Positions 20,827 through 29,770 of a stretch of DNA of 64,000 nucleotides are shown piece by piece. Under the pieces are notes generated by a model, which did not search any database, was not told where the DNA came from, and saw only the letters and a list, made by a program, of their open reading frames with translations. Where the stretch lies: positions 62,001 through 126,000 of the forward strand of contig NZ_QXGK01000005.1 in the NCBI RefSeq assembly GCF_003952945.1. The letters run 5' to 3'. Each line of letters opens with the position of its first letter. The first letter of the stretch is position 1. This stretch comes from Bifidobacterium samirii. Its GTDB lineage: Bacteria > Actinomycetota > Actinomycetes > Actinomycetales > Bifidobacteriaceae. The position numbers were made by a program, and so were the translations under genes.

Positions 20827-23269
20827 GGTTCAGCTCCTTCTCGGTGTGCTTGTTGGCGGACTGGTTGCGGAAGAATCCTGCGATGACCCCTCCGAGGCCA
20901 CGGAACGTGTGGCCGTTGGCGATCTTGACGATCGCGTCGACCATGGCCGAATCGACCATGCCCTGCGTCATCTTGCTCATCGCGCGCGGCGGCATGTTGA
21001 GGATGAACAGCGTGTTCAGATCCGGCGCGCCGGTCTTCTCACGCACCTTCGCCTCGCGGCTGATGAGCGTGCGGGCGACCGTGCGGGCGGTGAAGCCGCG
21101 CGAATCGGCCCAGCTGGAGATCGGGTCGTTGACCCCGAGCACGGTCGGCTTGCCGGGGGCGATGACCTCATGGCCGAACAGGGTGGCCATCTCGGCGTCG
21201 GTGACGTGCTTGACGTCGCCGGTCAGGTAGTGTCCGAGCGCCGGGTCGGCCGGCTTGGCGTCCACGTCGCCGGCGACGGCGAACGGGGTCGCCAGCGGCA
21301 AATCGGCGGCGTTGTCGCCCACGGCGAGCGTCCAGATGCCCGATTCGACGGCCCACTTGTTCGCGGCCATGTCGAAATGACGGAACGTGTAACGGTCGAA
21401 TTCGATGCGGACCGTCTTCGACTCGTGCGCGTCGAGCCACACCTTCGTGAAGCCCTTGAGCTCGCGCGCCGGGCGCAGCACGCCGTCGGACGGGCCGGAG
21501 ACGTACAGCTGGGCCACGGTCGCGCCGGCCACGTCGGAGTCGTTGGTGACGGTGAACGAGACGCCGGTCTCGTCGGCGACGAGGTTCGTGTAGGAGAACG
21601 CGCTGTAGCTCAGGCCGTAGCCGAACGGGAAGCGCACGTCCACGCCCGCGGTGCCGTAGTAGCGGTAGCCGACGAACGGGCCCTCGCGATAGATCGCGTC
21701 GCGGCCGATCGCCGGATACCAGCCGGCGGACGGGCAGTCGTCGTAGCGCATCGGCCACGTCTCGGCGAGATGGCCGGACGGGTTGACCTCGCCGGTCAGC
21801 GCGCGCACGGTCGCGGACGCGCCGGCCTGGCCGGACAGGCCCACGTACAGCACGGCGGCCACGTCGTCGAACCACGGCAGCTCCACCGGGGAGCCGGCGA
21901 CGAGCACGACGACGACCGGCTTGCCGGTCGCGGCGAGCGCGGCGACCAGATCGTTCTGCACCTGCGGAATCGCCATCGTGGAACGGTCGAGGCCCTCGGA
22001 TTCGCTGCGCTCGTCGAGGCCGACGACCGCGAGCACGGCGTCGACATCGCCCTGCGCGGCGAGCGCGACGGCCGCGTCGGACAGCGCGCGGTTCTCGGCG
22101 CCCTGACGGTCGTAGCCCTGCTGGTAGCCGGCGACGGTCACGCCGGTGCGCCCGGCGGCTGCGGTCAGCTCGTCGACGATGTTCTCCTCGCGGGTCGCGT
22201 TGACCTTGGACGAGCCGGAACCCTGGAATCGGGGCGTCTGAGCCATGTCGCCGACGACGGCGACGCGCATGCCGGCACGCAGCGGCAGGGCCGCGCCGGC
22301 GGCGGTCGCGGCGTTCTTCAGCAGCACCGACGATCCTTCGGCGACGCGGCGCGCCACCTCATGGTGGGCGGCGGCGTCCGCATCCGACAGCAGGTCGTCG
22401 CGGCCGACGCCGGTCAGCTTGGTGACGGCGGCGATGCGGGCGACCTCGGCGGCGCGCGCGTTCAGATCGGCTTCGGAGAGCGTGCCCGCCTCGACGGCGC
22501 CGACCAGCTCGCGCACGGACGTGTAGCCCGGCGACGGCATTTCAAGCGAACCGCCGGCCTTGACGGCGGCGACAGCGGAGTTGGAGCCGCCCCAGTCGGA
22601 GACGACCATGCCGTCGAAGCCCCACTCGTCGCGCAGGATGTCCTGCAGCAGATGCTTGTTCTCGTGCGCGTACACGCCATTGATCTCGTTGTAGGAGGTC
22701 ATGATGGTCAGCGGGGCGGCCTCGCGCACGGCGATCTCGAAACCGGTCAGGTAGATCTCGCGCATCGTGCGCTCGTCGATGACCGAGTTGGACGCCTGGC
22801 GGCGCAGCTCCTGGCTGTTGACCGCGAAATGCTTCGGGCAGGCGGACACGCCGTTGGACTGGATGCCGCGGATCAGGCCGGCGGCCATGCGGCCGGCGAC
22901 GATCGGATCCTCGGAATAGTACTCGAAGTTGCGGCCGCACAGCGGGTTGCGCTTGATGTTCAGGCCCGGGCCGAGCAGCACGTTCACGTCGAGGTCGTGC
23001 GCCTCCTTGCCCAGCGCCTTGCCCATCGTCTCGGCCAGCGCCGGATCCCACGAGTTGGCGACCGTGCCGGCCGTCGGGAAGCAGGTGGCGGGCTTGGACG
23101 CGCCCAGACCCAGATGGTCGCCCTCGCCCAGCTGACGGCGCACGCCGTGGGGGCCGTCGCTCATCACGAAGCTGGGGATGCCGGCGCGCTCGTTGCCGCG
23201 CGAATCCCATTCGGAGCCGCCGGACAGCATCGCCGCCTTCTCGACCACGGAGAGTTCTTCGAGTTCCAT
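20819..23269 (-). CDS. Glycoside hydrolase family 3 beta-glucosidase
   Basis: A retaining exo-beta-glycosidase of 816 residues with canonical GH3 order. The N-terminal TIM barrel includes KHFAVNSQE and the nucleophile D225 in MVVSDWGGSN. The second alpha/beta domain follows, with SSVLLKNAA and VVLVAGSPVELPW, and a C-terminal fibronectin III-like domain includes YGLSYSAFSY. There is no signal peptide, so the enzyme is cytosolic and should act on imported oligosaccharides or glycosides. Beta-glucosidase is the likeliest activity; GH3 also includes xylosidases and others. The start follows AAGGGAGA. It forms a two-gene overlapping operon with the GtrA-like protein. Confidence 0.93.
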   Translation of the reverse strand: MELEELSVVEKAAMLSGGSEWDSRGNERAGIPSFVMSDGPHGVRRQLGEGDHLGLGASKPATCFPTAGTVANSWDPALAETMGKALGKEAHDLDVNVLLGPGLNIKRNPLCGRNFEYYSEDPIVAGRMAAGLIRGIQSNGVSACPKHFAVNSQELRRQASNSVIDERTMREIYLTGFEIAVREAAPLTIMTSYNEINGVYAHENKHLLQDILRDEWGFDGMVVSDWGGSNSAVAAVKAGGSLEMPSPGYTSVRELVGAVEAGTLSEADLNARAAEVARIAAVTKLTGVGRDDLLSDADAAAHHEVARRVAEGSSVLLKNAATAAGAALPLRAGMRVAVVGDMAQTPRFQGSGSSKVNATREENIVDELTAAAGRTGVTVAGYQQGYDRQGAENRALSDAAVALAAQGDVDAVLAVVGLDERSESEGLDRSTMAIPQVQNDLVAALAATGKPVVVVLVAGSPVELPWFDDVAAVLYVGLSGQAGASATVRALTGEVNPSGHLAETWPMRYDDCPSAGWYPAIGRDAIYREGPFVGYRYYGTAGVDVRFPFGYGLSYSAFSYTNLVADETGVSFTVTNDSDVAGATVAQLYVSGPSDGVLRPARELKGFTKVWLDAHESKTVRIEFDRYTFRHFDMAANKWAVESGIWTLAVGDNAADLPLATPFAVAGDVDAKPADPALGHYLTGDVKHVTDAEMATLFGHEVIAPGKPTVLGVNDPISSWADSRGFTARTVARTLISREAKVREKTGAPDLNTLFILNMPPRAMSKMTQGMVDSAMVDAIVKIANGHTFRGLGGVIAGFFRNQSANKHTEKELNHD

Positions 23270-23618
23270 ATCGTTCTCCCTTGCCTGTGCCCGCTCCAGT
23301 GCCTGCGCACCGTCGCGGGCGGCCGTCGCGCCGCGCCCTCACTGCTCTCGGCTTTCGCCTTCGCGCCACGCCACGGCCGTCTTGCCGTTCTCCGACGAAC
23401 CTGCCGTGCCACATCGCGGGCACCGCTTCCGTGCCATGCCCATGCCGCGCGCCATTCCGCCGCTGACTTCGATTGAACCAGCCCGCGCCGGGGCATGCGC
23501 GGCCCATTACACAACCTGTCGTTTCCCGCGCACGATTGGTCGGGAGTAAAACCGCGCCGCTGCCGAGTGCCGGACAGTGACCCGGCGTTCGGCTTCTCGA
23601 CATCGTCAAGGAGTCTGC
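23270..23618. other. 349-bp intergenic region upstream of GH3
   Basis: Probably contains the GH3 promoter, but I cannot point to a convincing -35/-10 pair. No gene, array or known RNA seen. Confidence 0.4.
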
Positions 23619-23653
23619 ACCGTAACTTCCCGATCATTTCGGGAAGCTACGGT
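23619..23653. terminator. Stem spanning the stop codon of the HTH gene
   Basis: ACCGTAACTTCCCGA and TCGGGAAGCTACGGT pair over 15 bp with one mismatch and a 5-base loop. The stem includes the TAG stop of the upstream minus-strand gene. No T-run follows, so it may protect the mRNA end or terminate. Confidence 0.5.
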
Positions 23654-24297
23654 TCCAGCAGATCTTCGATGCGGCAGCCGAGCGTACGGGCCAAAGCGAG
23701 CACGGTGGAGACGGAGGCCTTGGCGAGGTCCTTGCGGCGCTGCTCGTACATTTGGATGGAGCGCAGGGTGACGCCGGAGCGACGGGACAGTTCGGATTGG
23801 CTGAGTCCGGCACGCACGCGGATCGTATGCAGCCGGGAGTCGTCCTCGATGCGATTGCAGGCGGCCCGCCCGTCGTACACGTCGACGAATCGGCTTTCGT
23901 CGGCTTCATGCAGAGTCGGGTACAGTCGCACGATATCGTCGAACGGCAGCACGTCGAGAATATCCGCGAACCGCACCCCCCTGGCCCATTGGCAGTATGC
24001 GAGCGCCCATCCGGCCCAGTATTCGGGGGTCGAGCCGGCACGCGGCGCGGCGGGCGGCATATCGATGATGCGCACCCAGCCGGTCTGCCGCATGATTTCG
24101 GCCACCAGTTCTTCGCCGGACATGCCGCACACGTATTTGGGTGTGCCCCGTCCGAAGAGCTCGGCCGCCTCGGAGGCGGCGAAGAAGTCCGCGAACAGGC
24201 CGGCCGGCAATCCGCAATCGTTCAGCGCGTAGTCGAATGCGCCGGCCAAGTTGGCCATGGCGTCCGGCAGGTATGTCTCATCGTATGCGGGGATCAT
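23647..24297 (-). CDS. HTH (XRE) protein, probable antitoxin of the DUF3990 protein
   Basis: A 216-residue protein whose C-terminal 60 residues are a clear helix-turn-helix of the XRE/Cro type (IRVRAGLSQSELSRRSGV, then LRSIQMYEQRRKDL and LARTLGCRIEDLL). The N-terminal 150 residues contain the tryptophan-rich PEYWAGWALAYCQWARG and resemble no domain I can name; they likely bind the partner. It overlaps the DUF3990 gene by 20 bp and is transcribed after it. The toxin-first order with a DNA-binding second gene fits an antitoxin with autoregulation. Function is inferred from fold and context only. Confidence 0.75.
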   Translation of the reverse strand: MIPAYDETYLPDAMANLAGAFDYALNDCGLPAGLFADFFAASEAAELFGRGTPKYVCGMSGEELVAEIMRQTGWVRIIDMPPAAPRAGSTPEYWAGWALAYCQWARGVRFADILDVLPFDDIVRLYPTLHEADESRFVDVYDGRAACNRIEDDSRLHTIRVRAGLSQSELSRRSGVTLRSIQMYEQRRKDLAKASVSTVLALARTLGCRIEDLLEP

Positions 24298-24961
24298 CGT
24301 TGGTCACCTTCTCGCGGATGATGTCGCGCATGAACAGGCCGTCGAGATCGGTTTCCGCGCTGTTGCGGCGGTAGGCGTCACGGGCCGTGCGGTCGCGCTC
24401 GTTGCGCAATACGTGGTAGGTCGATGCGCGTGCGATTTCGCAGCCTTGGAAGCGCAGCGCCGCGAACGCCCGGGGACTGATGAGTACGATCTGCTTGCCG
24501 AGCTCGCCCAGTCGCATCGCCTCGGCGAGCTGATCGAGGGAAATCGCGTTATTGACGAAAGCGCGGGCGAAGGAGAAATACGAATCGTCGGCACGATATC
24601 CGACGATGACGTCGGCCTGACTGATATCCGGCAGAAACACTTGCTTCAGGTACTCGATGCCTTGCGTGGCGACGGCGGTGGTCGGTTGGAAGCGACGGTT
24701 CTCGACCAACAGGGCCAGCCAGTTGAGGATGGTGTAGGGCGGCCGGGACAGGTCCAGGAAGGCGAGACCGTCGGTGGCCAACGTGTATCGATTCGCAAAC
24801 CCGTCATCCAGTCCCGCGCACGCCCATTCCTTGGCCAGCTCGATGCTGCGCGTGCAATAGAATCCGCGGCCGTAGTCGTTGTTCGGCTTGCCCAGCCCGT
24901 ATTCGGGCTGCCTGATGACGTGCGAGGAGCCGTGCCACAGCTCGATCGAGGAGGTCTCCAT
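24278..24961 (-). CDS. DUF3990 protein, ADP-ribosyltransferase-like putative toxin
   Basis: A 227-residue protein matching DUF3990. The N-terminus has LWHGSS (8-13) and, after a gap, NDYGRGFYCT (27-36), followed by ELAKEWAC. This H...Y pattern resembles the nucleotide-binding half of ADP-ribosyltransferase folds, to which DUF3990 is related. The rest includes VIVGYRADDSYFSFARAF, also typical of the family. It is the first gene of a two-gene operon with the HTH protein and is preceded by a perfect palindrome, so a toxin-antitoxin role is likely. Enzyme activity and target are unproven. Confidence 0.75.
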   Translation of the reverse strand: METSSIELWHGSSHVIRQPEYGLGKPNNDYGRGFYCTRSIELAKEWACAGLDDGFANRYTLATDGLAFLDLSRPPYTILNWLALLVENRRFQPTTAVATQGIEYLKQVFLPDISQADVIVGYRADDSYFSFARAFVNNAISLDQLAEAMRLGELGKQIVLISPRAFAALRFQGCEIARASTYHVLRNERDRTARDAYRRNSAETDLDGLFMRDIIREKVTNDDPRIR

Positions 24962-25007
24962 TGGCCGACTCCTTATCTCCGTCTCCCGCCTTACATACCC
25001 ATGATCA

Positions 25008-25023
25008 TATCACCACAGTGATA
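25008..25023. promoter_or_regulatory. Operator-like palindrome upstream of DUF3990/HTH operon
   Basis: TATCAC-CACA-GTGATA is a perfect inverted repeat about 50 bp before the DUF3990 start codon, next to TATGAT on the minus strand. It is a good candidate for binding by the HTH protein. Confidence 0.55.
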
Positions 25024-25110
25024 GTCATAAGGTCATGGAACCGCTCAGACTCAGGTCACGCATTCCGCCGCATCCCGCGCCGAATCCGCACCCCGACCCG
25101 GCCGGAGAGC

Positions 25111-25836
25111 CTAGGCGGCGGTGATGTAGTCGGCGACGGCCTGCAGCAGGGCCGGCCGGCGACGGCGCGACACGGCCAGGCGCGTATCGTCGCGCATTAG
25201 GCATGTGGCGCGGTCCACCGCGGCCACATAGCGCAGGTTGACCAGATAGCAGGAGTTGGCCACGGCGAATCCGCGCGGCTCCAGCTGCGGGATGAAGCTT
25301 TTGAGCGTTCCGGTGAACTCGTAGGCGCCGCCCACCGCATGCACGATGATCTTGTGCCGCACGCATTCCAGGTACGTCACGTCGCGCACCGGCACGCGGG
25401 CCACACCGGCGGCGGTCGTGAACGTGAGCGTCTCCTCCACGCCGCGCGCGAGACGGCGGGCCACGCAGCGGTCCATCTCGCGGGCGAACGCGTGGTAGTT
25501 GACCGGCTTGAGCAGGTAGCTGAGCGCATCCACCTCGTAGCCGCGGATCGCGTACTGGGCCATGTTGGTCACGAACAGCAGCGACACGTCGGCATCGCGT
25601 TCGCGGATCGTGCGCGCCGTGTCGAAGCCGTCCATGTCGCCCATCTCCACGTCGAGCATCACCACGTCCACGTCGCTGCGGTAGGCGGCGAGCAGCGCCT
25701 CGCCGGATTCGTATTCGCGGATCGTGAATCGCACATGGCCTTCATGCTCCGATTCGTAGCGCTCCAAGGCCGCGCGCAGGTCGCGCCGCGCGGTCGCGTC
25801 GTCGTCGGCCACCGCCACCGTCATCATCTCGCACAT
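25111..25836 (-). CDS. Orphan LytTR-family response regulator
   Basis: A 241-residue regulator with the same domain plan as the one at 16.35 kb: a receiver (acidic DDD near residue 11-13, phosphoacceptor D62 in MLDVEM, K110 in YLLKPV) and a LytTR DNA-binding domain (YLECVRHKIIVHA; FAVANSCYLVNLRYV). Several blocks are nearly identical between the two, for example QYAI-GYEV-ALSYLLKPV, so they are paralogues. No histidine kinase gene adjoins it; cross-talk with the kinase at 17.15 kb, or a distant partner, is possible. It is likely a single-gene unit. Confidence 0.9.
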   Translation of the reverse strand: MCEMMTVAVADDDATARRDLRAALERYESEHEGHVRFTIREYESGEALLAAYRSDVDVVMLDVEMGDMDGFDTARTIRERDADVSLLFVTNMAQYAIRGYEVDALSYLLKPVNYHAFAREMDRCVARRLARGVEETLTFTTAAGVARVPVRDVTYLECVRHKIIVHAVGGAYEFTGTLKSFIPQLEPRGFAVANSCYLVNLRYVAAVDRATCLMRDDTRLAVSRRRRPALLQAVADYITAA

Positions 25837-25965
25837 CGTCGTCCGCCTCCCCGGTCGTCTCTCGTCTTCGCGCCGTCGCGTCTCCGCGGCTCCGCTTCGA
25901 TGCGACGCTTCGATGCGACCAGTGAACGACCTTGCACTTGGTTCAAGGCAACCGACGATCGCGGT

Positions 25966-26418
25966 TCACTGCATGTTCTGTCGTTTTCGGCGCATGTTCT
26001 GCACCGTGTCGATCATCGCCGTCTCGTTGAGGATGCGGAACGTCTCGTCGTCGACGCCGTCGGCGAGCGCCTGCCGGCATCGGGCGCGGCTTTCGTCGAG
26101 GATGGCGAGCGCGTCGGTCAGTTCGCCGATGCGCCGGCGCACCTGCTCATAGTGGTCGTCAAACGCGTCGAGCCGTTCCCGGATGCTGCCGCCGTCGCCG
26201 TCGCACCAGTCGGCGAACCGTCGGATCGTGCGTACGGGCATGTCGGCGAGGCGCATGTAATCGACGATGTACAGTTCGCGGACGGCCGCGTCGTCGAAGA
26301 CGCGGTAGCCGTGTTCGTCACGTTGGCCGGCGGGCAGCAGGCCGTGGCGGTCGTAGAAACGGATCGCGGATGCGGGGATGCCGGTCTCCTCCGACACCTG
26401 TTTGATCGTGCGCAGCAT
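25966..26418 (-). CDS. MerR-family transcriptional regulator
   Basis: A 150-residue regulator with an N-terminal MerR winged helix (TIKQVSEETGIPASAIRFYD, GLLPAGQRDEHGYRVFDD) and a following long helix (about residues 85-125) that would form the dimer coiled coil. No C-terminal ligand domain or metal-binding cysteines are seen. The N-terminal pattern resembles the small MerR regulators that respond to stress or oxidants. Its target is unknown; the nearest genes are the orphan LytTR regulator downstream and the permuted GH3 gene upstream, both on the same strand. Confidence 0.85.
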   Translation of the reverse strand: MLRTIKQVSEETGIPASAIRFYDRHGLLPAGQRDEHGYRVFDDAAVRELYIVDYMRLADMPVRTIRRFADWCDGDGGSIRERLDAFDDHYEQVRRRIGELTDALAILDESRARCRQALADGVDDETFRILNETAMIDTVQNMRRKRQNMQ

Positions 26419-26634
26419 GACGTCTCCCTTCGCCGCCCGTCGGCGACCGTCGCCGTCGACATGACCATCGTAGCGTGCGGTCGCATGCGAAACGGGGCCG
26501 CCGTCCGCGATCGTATGCGGACGACGGCCCCGTCATCTCGGGATCGTCGGCGATGATGCCGGCTGCCTGACGACCGTCATCGGACGGCCGTCGGGCGGTC
26601 TGCCGCCGTCAGCCGACGGCAGGCCGGGGGGAGG

Positions 26635-29520
26635 TCACTTGCCGGCGGCGACGGTCACGACCGTCTTGCGGCGGGCGAGGTAGCGGCGGATCGCGAGGGC
26701 CTCCAGGGCGAGGACCAGCACGACGGTCACACCCCAGGCGACGTGCATCGCGGTCTGCCACATCGGGGTGTCGACCTCGGGCTCGCCGTTCTCGTACATC
26801 CAGCTGTTGGCGGCGGTGTACAGGATGTTATGGCAGGCCTGGCGCATCGCCTTGACGGACGCGGCGCTGTGGTCGGTGATGTGGTTGGTGGTCTCGGTGG
26901 TGGCGAGCATCGCGTCGTTGCCGTTGCGGATCGCCTGGTCGCCGTACATGTAGCCGGCGCCCTCGAAGTAGTCGGTGAGGACGAAGCCGCGGAAGCCCCA
27001 CTCGTCACGCAGGACGGTCTGCAGCAGGCTGGAGTTGCCGCCGGCCCAGGTGGCGCCCACGTAGTTGAAGGAGCTCATGACCGCGCCCGCGCCGCCTTCC
27101 TTGACGCTCATCTCGAACGGCTTGAGGTAGATCTCGCGGATGGCCTGTTCGTTGGCCCACGTGCACAGCATGCTGGCGCGGTTGGTCTCCTGGTCGTTGA
27201 GGGCGAAGTGCTTCATGAACGAGTACACGCCCTTCTCCTTGGCGCCGGCGATCTGCTGGGACGCCATCACGCCGGACAGGAGCGAATCCTCGGAGAAGTA
27301 CTCGAAGGTACGGCCGGAGAACGCGTTGCGGTGGATGTTCATGGCCGGCGCGTACCAGCCGGACACGTGCATGTCGCGGGCCATCTGGCCGATCATCTCG
27401 CCGAAGCGCTTGGCCAGGTCCTTGTTCCATGTGCAGGCGAACGAGGTGGAGGCCGGGAAGCCGATGGAGCCGACGCCGGTGAAGTTGTTGTTCAGCGCGG
27501 CGGGGCCGTCGGCGTCGGTGAGCTGCACCTTGCCGATGGAGCTGATGGCCTGGGTGCCGTAGCCGGCGTTCGCGATGAGGCTGTCCATCTCGTCGAAGGT
27601 GAGTTCGTCGAGCAGGTCGTCCCACTGGGCGTCGTCGTAGTCCTTGCCGGTCAGGTCGGCGAGGCGGACGCCGTTCTTCGCGCCGGTGGTGGGCATCTCG
27701 TCGGAGTCGTCGTTGTGGGCTTCGAGGTCGTAGTTGGAGATGTTGGTGAACATCGCCTTGAGGTCGTCGCTCATGGTCAGGCTGGCCGGGGCGGCGGTGG
27801 CCTCGTCGTAGTTGGCGAAGTGGTCGGCGCGGCTCAGGTAGGTCACGTCGCCTTCGGCGTCGTCGAACTGGTTGGTGGCCACGACGGCGTCACCGTTGTG
27901 CGTGTTGTCGTCGGAGTCGTAGGTGATCGTCTTATCGACGCTGATGGTCTGCTCGGCGATCGTGGTGTGCGAGTCGGACTGGATGGAGATCTCGTAGTCG
28001 CCCTGCTCCAGCACGTACGCCTTGGCCTTCTGATAGTCGTAGGATGCCATGTCGTCGTCATCGAACTCGATGCTGACGGTCTGCGATGCGCCCGGCTCCA
28101 GCAGGTCGGTCTTCTCGAAAGCGACCAGGTTGGCGGAGGCCTTCTCGATGCCGCCGTTGGTGTACGGCGGGTTGTAGTATGCCTCCACGACGTCCTTGCC
28201 GGCCACGCCGCCCGTGTTGGTGACGGTCACGTCGAAGCTGACCTTGCCGTCCTTATAGGTGACGTCGCCCATCTCCTGCTTGAACGTCGTGTAGGACAGG
28301 CCGTAGCCGAACGGGAACGCGACCATGTCGTCGTAGTCGATCAGACCCTCGTCGGCGGCGGTCTCGTAGAAGCGGTAGCCGACGTAGATGCCTTCGACGT
28401 AGTCCACGAAGCTCGGCTGGCGCACATCGCCGCGGTTGTCGGTGTTGAACTCGGACATGTTGTCGTAGATGAACGAGCCGAAGTTGTTGTAGGTCGGGGT
28501 CTTCGTCAGGTCGGTCACGAACGTGTCGGAGGTCTTGCCGGACGGGTTGGTCTCACCGGCGAGGATGTCGCCCAGGGCGGAGAAGCCGGTCTGACCGGCC
28601 GGCGGGCACCACAGCACGGACTGGATCTGCGGATAGTCGTCCAGGAAGTCGAACTGGAGCGTGTTGGCGCCGTTGTAGACGAGCGTCACCTTGCTGAAGT
28701 TCTCGGTGACCAGGTCGAGCATGTCGCGCTCGGTCTGGCTGAGCTCGAGGAAGCTCTCGCCCTTCTGGAAGTCCTTGTACTCGGTGGAGTTGTCGGTGTA
28801 GGTGATGCCGTCGGCGGTCATGTCCATCGGCAGGTCGGCGCCTTCGCCGCCGACGCGGGTGAGCACCACGACGGCCTCGTCGGAGAACGCCTTCGCGTCG
28901 GCGATCAGATCATCGGAATACTGGGCGGCCGGCACTTCCGGCAGCGTCCAGTCCTGCGCCCACATGCCCACTTCCGGACGGTCGGCGCGGTAGTCGGTGT
29001 ACAGCTTGGTCAGGTCGGCGTTGGTCTCGATGCCGGCCTCCTTGAGGCCGTCGAGCAGCGACGTGGTCGCGTACTGGTCGGACATCGAGCCGGAGCCGGT
29101 GCCGCCGTAGACCGGGTTGGTGGAGCCCCAGCCGAACACGTTGACCTTCTTGTTCGCCAGCGGCAGGTTGCCGTTCTCGTTCTTCAGCAGCGTGATGGCC
29201 TCGGATTCGACCTCCTTGGCGAGGTCGTTCGCCGCGGACACGGTCGAGTCCGACAGCTCGTACTTGGTGATGGTCGCGTTGTTGAGCAGCGTGGCCAGCG
29301 GGCCGGACAGCATCATCGACACGCTCACGACCGCGGCCACGAGCATGACGATCCACGATTCGCTGTGGATGAGCTTGCGTGCGGCGACGTCGGCGACCGT
29401 CTTGCGGTTGACGGCGAACGTCGCGATCAGCGCCAGCACGAGCACGACGCCGATGGCGATCAGATACGGCGTCACCGAACCGAGCACGGTGATGACGTCG
29501 GCCATGTTGATCTGCAGCAT
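26635..29520 (-). CDS. Membrane-anchored, circularly permuted GH3 glycosidase
   Basis: A 961-residue GH3 enzyme with its domains in swapped order. Two N-terminal membrane helices (about residues 14-36 and 56-78) are followed by the GH3 second domain (about 105-350: AITLLKNENGNLPL, WGSTNPVYGG, CPPAGQTGFSALGDIL), a fibronectin III-like domain (about 400-520: PFGYGLSYTTF), and only then the TIM barrel (about 600-905) with KHFALNDQETNR and nucleophile D850 in LTDYFEG. A C-terminal helix ends in RRYLARRK. Positive-inside charges put the catalytic part outside the cell. Start follows AAGGAGGAGG. Substrate unknown; beta-glucosidase-like. A close paralogue lies at 34.4-37.2 kb. Confidence 0.92.
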   Translation of the reverse strand: MLQINMADVITVLGSVTPYLIAIGVVLVLALIATFAVNRKTVADVAARKLIHSESWIVMLVAAVVSVSMMLSGPLATLLNNATITKYELSDSTVSAANDLAKEVESEAITLLKNENGNLPLANKKVNVFGWGSTNPVYGGTGSGSMSDQYATTSLLDGLKEAGIETNADLTKLYTDYRADRPEVGMWAQDWTLPEVPAAQYSDDLIADAKAFSDEAVVVLTRVGGEGADLPMDMTADGITYTDNSTEYKDFQKGESFLELSQTERDMLDLVTENFSKVTLVYNGANTLQFDFLDDYPQIQSVLWCPPAGQTGFSALGDILAGETNPSGKTSDTFVTDLTKTPTYNNFGSFIYDNMSEFNTDNRGDVRQPSFVDYVEGIYVGYRFYETAADEGLIDYDDMVAFPFGYGLSYTTFKQEMGDVTYKDGKVSFDVTVTNTGGVAGKDVVEAYYNPPYTNGGIEKASANLVAFEKTDLLEPGASQTVSIEFDDDDMASYDYQKAKAYVLEQGDYEISIQSDSHTTIAEQTISVDKTITYDSDDNTHNGDAVVATNQFDDAEGDVTYLSRADHFANYDEATAAPASLTMSDDLKAMFTNISNYDLEAHNDDSDEMPTTGAKNGVRLADLTGKDYDDAQWDDLLDELTFDEMDSLIANAGYGTQAISSIGKVQLTDADGPAALNNNFTGVGSIGFPASTSFACTWNKDLAKRFGEMIGQMARDMHVSGWYAPAMNIHRNAFSGRTFEYFSEDSLLSGVMASQQIAGAKEKGVYSFMKHFALNDQETNRASMLCTWANEQAIREIYLKPFEMSVKEGGAGAVMSSFNYVGATWAGGNSSLLQTVLRDEWGFRGFVLTDYFEGAGYMYGDQAIRNGNDAMLATTETTNHITDHSAASVKAMRQACHNILYTAANSWMYENGEPEVDTPMWQTAMHVAWGVTVVLVLALEALAIRRYLARRKTVVTVAAGK

Positions 29521-29770
29521 GGTCTTGCCTCCTCCTTGATGTCCCTACGGGGTTGCGGCGTTCGTGCCGACGTCTGGCCTTCTGCCCAAGGCACGTCGTC
29601 ATGCCGCCGAGTCCATTCCATCAGGGGAAGGGCCGGCCGATGCCGGGCGTTACTTTTTCGGTACGGCTCGCGTCTTTTTCGGTCGGGTTCGCGGGAGGGT
29701 GGCTCTTCGCGTTTCGGCGTGTAGGGCCGTATGGCCCCGCATGCCGATCGGCTTGTGTGAACTTCCGATC

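Noticed and set aside
26743-29724. A 993-codon open frame on the plus strand opposite the permuted GH3 gene
   Set aside because: It mirrors the GC-rich codon pattern of the GH3 gene, is rich in Val/Gly/Asp/His runs and has no ribosome site or domain. The same holds for the plus-strand frame at 34543-37260.
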